A DNA stretch of 33,767 bases from assembly GCA_903894975.1 (NCBI GenBank), contig CAITSE010000305.1:1-33767 (forward strand), given 5' to 3'. The notes beneath the pieces are model-generated. The model was not told the DNA's origin and ran no database searches. It saw only the letters and a program-made list of their open reading frames with translations. Within the stretch, counting starts at the first letter, position 1; every line of letters starts with the position of its first letter. This DNA comes from an uncultured Lentisphaerota bacterium. Lineage in GTDB: Bacteria; Verrucomicrobiota; Lentisphaeria; Oligosphaerales; CAITYL01. Positions 30,199-33,767 of the stretch are shown piece after piece. Made by a program: the position numbers and the translations under genes.

Positions 30199-31826
30199 GT
30201 ATGGTAACACGGATGTACCCCATGAAACGAATTCCGGATCACATCAGAATATTGCTCCAGGGGTTGGCGCTGGCCTTGCTGGCGGTGGCGCCGGGACGGA
30301 TGGCGACTGCCGCCGAAGTGAACGGCGACGAGTTGCTTCAGAACGCCCTGGTCGAAGACCGCACCTTGGTGGATGTGCGCGAACGGCTGGACAGCATCCG
30401 CGACCGGCAGGAGGAAAGCCGTATCTTCAGTGAAGGCGAGATCGGCAAGGTGCGCACCATGGGCGGCAAGGTCGTGGAAGTCCGCGACAACAATATGCGC
30501 TCGATCATCTCCGAACTTGGGGACAGTTCCAAGACCGCGGAAGCCGCGCAAAAAAAGGATCATTATCAGAAGGCCAATGGCCAGTACGATCAGGCCGTAC
30601 GCGCCCTGGATGTCATCCGCCAGCAGACCGCCCGCGCCAATGCCCTGGCGGAACTGCGCAATCTTCTCCAGGCCCAGAAAGAACTGCTGGAGAAAACCCG
30701 GGAACTTGAAAAACAGATGGCCTCCGGAGCCAAAAAAGTGCCCCAGGTCGCTGAAGAATCCCTGAAACTTGCCGGCCGCCAGCAGGACCTGAAAAAAGAT
30801 GCCCCGGACGCGGTGAAACCCAAGATGGACCAAGCCGCCGATTTCCTCAAAAAAATCGAGCTGCCCGCCGCGGAAAAAGTGCAGATCGAAATTATTAAGG
30901 AACTGGAAAAATTAATCATCGAGCAGAATCCCGAGGCGAACAACGTCAACGCGGCTATCGAAGAACTGAAAAAACTGGATGAGCAGCTTGATAAGATGCA
31001 AAAAGAGCTCGAGAAGTCTGCCGAAAACGACAACAACCTTCCCAAGAAGGATCGCCAGGACATGGCGGTGAAGATGGACGAAATCGCCAACGCGATTAAA
31101 AATGATCCCGCCGCCGGGGCTGTGCCGCCTCCGCCTCCGCCGCCTGCCGGAGGCGCCCCCGCTACGCCCCCGCCGCCTCCCGCCGGGGGTGATCCTGCTG
31201 CGGCCACACCACCTCCCGCTGGCGGCGATCCTGCCGCGGCTGCGCCGCCTCCCGCCGGGGGCGATCCTGCCGCGGCTGCGCCGCCTCCGCCTGGAGGTGC
31301 TCCCGCCGCAGCCGCGCCCCCTCCGCCGGGCGGCGCTCCCGCGGCGTTGGCTGAGGCTCAGGAGAACGTGGTGAACGGGCAGGACGCTGCCGCCGCTGGC
31401 AAAGTTGCCGAGGCCCGGGCCGCCTTGGATGCGGCCATGAAGGCTGCGGCGGCCGCTGCCGCCGCCGCGACCGCCGGTCCGCCCGGACCACCTGGCCCTC
31501 CGGGACCACCTGGCCCTCCCGGCCCGCCGGGACCTCCCGGTCCCCCCGGACTGCCGGGAACCACGCCCGACATGGGGCCGGCCGGCCCGCCCCCGACCGC
31601 GCCCGCCCCGGATGGAAAGAACTTCGTGCTGAACCCGTCCGGAGACAAAGACGACCGGTTGGCCAGCGCCATTGATGCAAGGTTGGGCAAGGGCTCGGAA
31701 GGCGGCGATTGGAAAGCCCGGTTGCCGGAACGGGAACGCGGCGCGCTGCTCTCAGCCCGGCAGGCCAAGTATCCGGAAGCGCTGGATCCGGAAGTGAAAC
31801 GTTATTTTGTGGAAATCGCCAAATGA
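30195..31826 (+). CDS. Exported coiled-coil protein with proline-rich and collagen-like repeats
   Basis: The 543-residue product has a signal peptide (LLQGLALALLAVAPGRMATA) and a helical coiled-coil region (about 55-300, QKELLEKTRELEKQM, KKLDEQLDKMQKELEKSAEN). Next is a repeat region (about 310-385) of PPPAGGDPAAA / PPPPGGAPAAA units. An Ala-rich helix follows, then about nine Gly-X-Y triplets, mostly GPP (31476-31556, residues ~428-454). The C-terminus (RERGALLSARQAKYPEALDP) resembles the end of DUF4175-type proteins. The GTG at 30195 overlaps the previous stop (GTGA). ATGs at 30201 and 30222 are alternatives, the latter giving a more normal signal peptide (MKRIPDHIRI). The stop overlaps the next start (ATGA). 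Function unknown. Confidence 0.75.
   Translation: MSMVTRMYPMKRIPDHIRILLQGLALALLAVAPGRMATAAEVNGDELLQNALVEDRTLVDVRERLDSIRDRQEESRIFSEGEIGKVRTMGGKVVEVRDNNMRSIISELGDSSKTAEAAQKKDHYQKANGQYDQAVRALDVIRQQTARANALAELRNLLQAQKELLEKTRELEKQMASGAKKVPQVAEESLKLAGRQQDLKKDAPDAVKPKMDQAADFLKKIELPAAEKVQIEIIKELEKLIIEQNPEANNVNAAIEELKKLDEQLDKMQKELEKSAENDNNLPKKDRQDMAVKMDEIANAIKNDPAAGAVPPPPPPPAGGAPATPPPPPAGGDPAAATPPPAGGDPAAAAPPPAGGDPAAAAPPPPGGAPAAAAPPPPGGAPAALAEAQENVVNGQDAAAAGKVAEARAALDAAMKAAAAAAAAATAGPPGPPGPPGPPGPPGPPGPPGPPGLPGTTPDMGPAGPPPTAPAPDGKNFVLNPSGDKDDRLASAIDARLGKGSEGGDWKARLPERERGALLSARQAKYPEALDPEVKRYFVEIAK
31476..31556 (+). repeat. Collagen-like GPP-coding repeat
   Basis: Eight GPP triplets and one GLP are encoded by GGN-CCN-CCN 9-bp units. 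Third codon positions vary, so the repeat is not a recent perfect expansion. Confidence 0.9.
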
Positions 31827-32881
31827 CGGCAGTTCAGATGCATTCATTCTTTCTCCGGTCTCCGGTGCTGCTGGTTCTGTTCATGCTGGGGCTGGCCAAC
31901 GGTGTTCCGGTTCGGGCCGCCGACGGCGGGCCGGCGCCGGCGTTCCTTTACGACGCCTATGTGCCGCTGGAGCCGGCGGTGGTGACGGCGGTGGACCGGG
32001 CCCAGGCCTGGGTGGCTTCCCAGCAGCGGGCGGACGGTGGGTGGGCCACCCAGCAGGGGACGAACAACACCGGCGTCATCTCCTATGCTATCCTCTCCCT
32101 CATGGTCAACGGTACCGTGCCGGGGGAGGGGAAGTATGCCCGGCAGGTGGGCATGGGCTTGCAGTTTCTGCTCAATTCCCAGCGCGACAACGGCCTGGTC
32201 TGCAGCCCCGGGCCCGACGCTGCCGGCCCCATGTACCAGCACGCCCTCTCGACCCTGGCCCTGGCTGAAATGTATGGCATGACCGGCAACCCGCGCATCC
32301 GCTCCTCCCTGATCAAGGCGGTGGGACTGATCGTGGACACCCAGCACACGGCCGGCGGCTGGCGCTACCAGCCCAAACCCCAGGAAGGCGACATCTCGGT
32401 TACGGTGATGCAGGTCATGGCCCTGCGCGCCGCGGTGGAGGCGGGAATCTATGTGCCCAAGGAAACCATTGAACGCGCCCTGGTTTTCGTCCACGCCTGT
32501 TACAACAAACAGGAAAAGGGCTTTGCTTACATGTCGGGCCGGGGCGATGCCGGGTTTGCGCGTACTGCGGCCGGCCTGGTCTGCCTCCAGGCCGTGGGGC
32601 GCTATGACGACCCCATCATCCCGGACGTGGTCGCCTATCTTGACCGCACCGCCTCCGATCCGGCGAAGAACAAGGAATATTTCTGGTACGGGAACTATTA
32701 CGCCTCGGTGGGTCTTTATCACTACGGCGGCGATCCCTGGAAACGCTATTACCCGAAGATCAAGGAAAAAATCCTGAACGACTGGCGTCAGAATGGCCAC
32801 TATGGAAGCCTGCTGGACACCTCCTGGGCCATCCTGGTCCTGGGCGTCCCCTGCCGCTATCTGCCAATCTACCAGCGGTGA
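31823..32881 (+). CDS. Exported prenyltransferase/squalene-oxidase-repeat protein
   Basis: The 352-residue product has a signal peptide (about 1-32, SPVLLVLFMLGLANGVPVRA). The mature part is an alpha-alpha toroid of terpene-cyclase-like repeats: AQAWVASQQRADGGWATQQG, QFLLNSQRDNGLVCSPG, LIVDTQHTAGGWRYQPKP and a final YGSLLDTSWAILVLG. The QxxDGGW-type motifs are the hallmark. No DxDD or DDxxD active-site motif is visible, so a real cyclase is unlikely. In this cluster type such proteins are probably structural or binding partners. The ATG at 31823 overlaps the previous stop; a second ATG at 31838 (MHSFFLRSPV) is also possible. Confidence 0.82.
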   Translation: MTAVQMHSFFLRSPVLLVLFMLGLANGVPVRAADGGPAPAFLYDAYVPLEPAVVTAVDRAQAWVASQQRADGGWATQQGTNNTGVISYAILSLMVNGTVPGEGKYARQVGMGLQFLLNSQRDNGLVCSPGPDAAGPMYQHALSTLALAEMYGMTGNPRIRSSLIKAVGLIVDTQHTAGGWRYQPKPQEGDISVTVMQVMALRAAVEAGIYVPKETIERALVFVHACYNKQEKGFAYMSGRGDAGFARTAAGLVCLQAVGRYDDPIIPDVVAYLDRTASDPAKNKEYFWYGNYYASVGLYHYGGDPWKRYYPKIKEKILNDWRQNGHYGSLLDTSWAILVLGVPCRYLPIYQR

Positions 32882-32888
32882 GAACTTC

Positions 32889-33641
32889 ATGCCTGGAATG
32901 CCAAACTTGAAACCGACGCAGGGGTGCCGGCCCGCCGGCCGGGGCCGGCTGGCGGGCTGCCTCCGGCTGGCGGCGGCCGCCGGACTGCTGCTGCTGCCGC
33001 GGCTGGCGGCGGACACGGTGTGGCTGAGATCCGGTTCGACGCTTGTCAATGTCACGGTGAAAAGCCTTGCCGCCGACGGTGTCCGTTTCACCGCGGCGCC
33101 CGAAAACACGCCCGACCCGCTGCCCCTGGACAAGGTGATGAAAATTCAGTTTGCGGTCTTTCCGGTGGTGGCCAAACCCGGAGGCATTGTGCTGACCAAC
33201 GGGTCGCGCCTCAGCGGAGTTCTGCGCGGGATGACTCCTCAATGCCAGTTTCGCTCCGGCGCCCTCGGCCCTCTGGAATTGCCGGCGCGGGAGGTGGCGG
33301 CAGTCTATTATGCCGCGGCCCAGTGGCGCAAGGCCCAGCCCAAGCCGGCCCAGCCCCTGCCGCTGGCGACGGACACCATGGGCAACACTTTTACTGGCAA
33401 AGTCCTGTGGGCCGACGCTGCCTCCGCCGGCATTCGCACCCCTGACGGCCTCAAGCGCCTGGGCGCCGCCAACCTGGGCTATGTCCAGTACGCCACGTTC
33501 GCCCCCGCCCAGCAGTTGCTGCTGCGCAACGGCGACGTTTTGAACGGCCCCCGCACCTTCGATGGCGACAAGGTGACGGTGGACTTGGGCCCGGCGCGCG
33601 GCACGGTGCCGCTCGCCGCCGTGGCGGAGATCAATTGGTAG
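32889..33641 (+). CDS. Small exported protein with repeated beta motifs
   Basis: The 250-residue product begins MPGMPNLKPTQGCRPAGRGR and has a hydrophobic export segment (about 25-45, CLRLAAAAGLLLLPRLAADT). The mature part has repeats with the pattern L-x-x-G-x-x-L-x-x-x-V: TVWLRSGSTLVNVTVKSL, IVLTNGSRLSGVLRGM, TMGNTFTGKVLWAD and LLLRNGDVLNGPRTFDGDKV. This is a pattern I associate with small beta-strand repeats in PVC envelope proteins. The frame is open upstream to 32793, but that part overlaps the preceding gene. Starting at 32889 leaves a 7-base gap. No strong ribosome binding site is visible. Function unknown. Confidence 0.7.
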   Translation: MPGMPNLKPTQGCRPAGRGRLAGCLRLAAAAGLLLLPRLAADTVWLRSGSTLVNVTVKSLAADGVRFTAAPENTPDPLPLDKVMKIQFAVFPVVAKPGGIVLTNGSRLSGVLRGMTPQCQFRSGALGPLELPAREVAAVYYAAAQWRKAQPKPAQPLPLATDTMGNTFTGKVLWADAASAGIRTPDGLKRLGAANLGYVQYATFAPAQQLLLRNGDVLNGPRTFDGDKVTVDLGPARGTVPLAAVAEINW

Positions 33642-33696
33642 CCGGCCCGCCGTCAGGGCGAAATTTTCCTGAACAACACCCGAAGGAGAACGCACG

Positions 33697-33767
33697 ATGT
33701 CTAAGATTAATGTGACCTGCCGGCAGTGCGGCAAGAAATTCCGCGCGCTCGAAGAGGAATTGCGCGG
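33697..33767 (+). CDS. Zinc-ribbon protein, 3' end beyond the window
   Basis: The ATG at 33697 has a strong AAGGAGA at 33683-33689. The visible residues MSKINVTCRQCGKKFRALEE show one CxxC knuckle. The spacing to the gene before it (55 bases) suggests the same operon. The rest of the gene is outside the window, so neither length nor further domains can be judged. Confidence 0.6.
   Translation, partial: MSKINVTCRQCGKKFRALEEELR

Noticed and set aside
31823-32881. Active squalene-hopene or terpene cyclase
   Set aside because: The protein has the repeat fold but no DxDD or DDxxD catalytic motif, and it has a signal peptide unlike true cyclases.

Overview
The window looks like a chromosomal contig from an uncultivated, GC-rich bacterium of the PVC group (Planctomycetota, Verrucomicrobiota, Lentisphaerota, Kiritimatiellota). 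This is an inference. It rests on the DUF58 / BatA / von Willebrand / alpha-alpha-repeat gene order at the right end, the long proline- and alanine-rich envelope proteins, and gene-poor gaps packed with small palindromic repeats. No rRNA, tRNA, CRISPR array or prophage was seen.

Layout. 1-3.2 kb: the 3' part of a two-gene insertion sequence is fused into the 3' end of an exported coiled-coil gene on the minus strand. 3.2-8.9 kb: an AsmA-like membrane protein, orotate phosphoribosyltransferase (pyrE), a short unknown ORF and secA. 8.9-10.3 kb: a repeat island with GTAG-footed hairpins, three kinds of tandem repeat and a 5'-truncated IS200-like transposase gene. 10.3-14.8 kb: a Gfo/Idh/MocA oxidoreductase, ribosomal protein L21 with a structured leader, two coupled membrane coiled-coil genes and a PilT-type ATPase ending in a clear terminator. 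14.8-19.2 kb: a perfect 35-bp inverted repeat, then minus-strand xseB, a TrpB2-type tryptophan synthase beta chain and htpG. 19.3-20.5 kb: two zinc-ribbon proteins. 20.5-23.3 kb: a second repeat island with an IS66 fragment and an apparently intact REP-associated tyrosine transposase (RAYT). 23.3-33.8 kb: a tightly packed, probably single operon of eight genes: DUF58, BatA-like VWA protein, VWA/amidotransferase-like membrane protein, DUF4175-like membrane protein, a coiled-coil protein with collagen-like Gly-Pro-Pro repeats, a prenyltransferase/squalene-oxidase-fold protein, a small exported beta-repeat protein and the start of a zinc-ribbon protein.

The housekeeping genes are unremarkable. 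Two things deserve attention. First, a RAYT gene lies in the same window as three different kinds of GTAG-footed repeat. One kind flanks the RAYT in inverted orientation, and another occurs six times with compensatory stem changes. Alongside these are four intergenic elements whose inverted arms are themselves built from 7-10 bp units. Second, the right-hand operon resembles MoxR/Bat gene clusters but has no moxR at its 5' end and carries a collagen-like/coiled-coil partner, suggesting a cell-envelope complex of unknown function.
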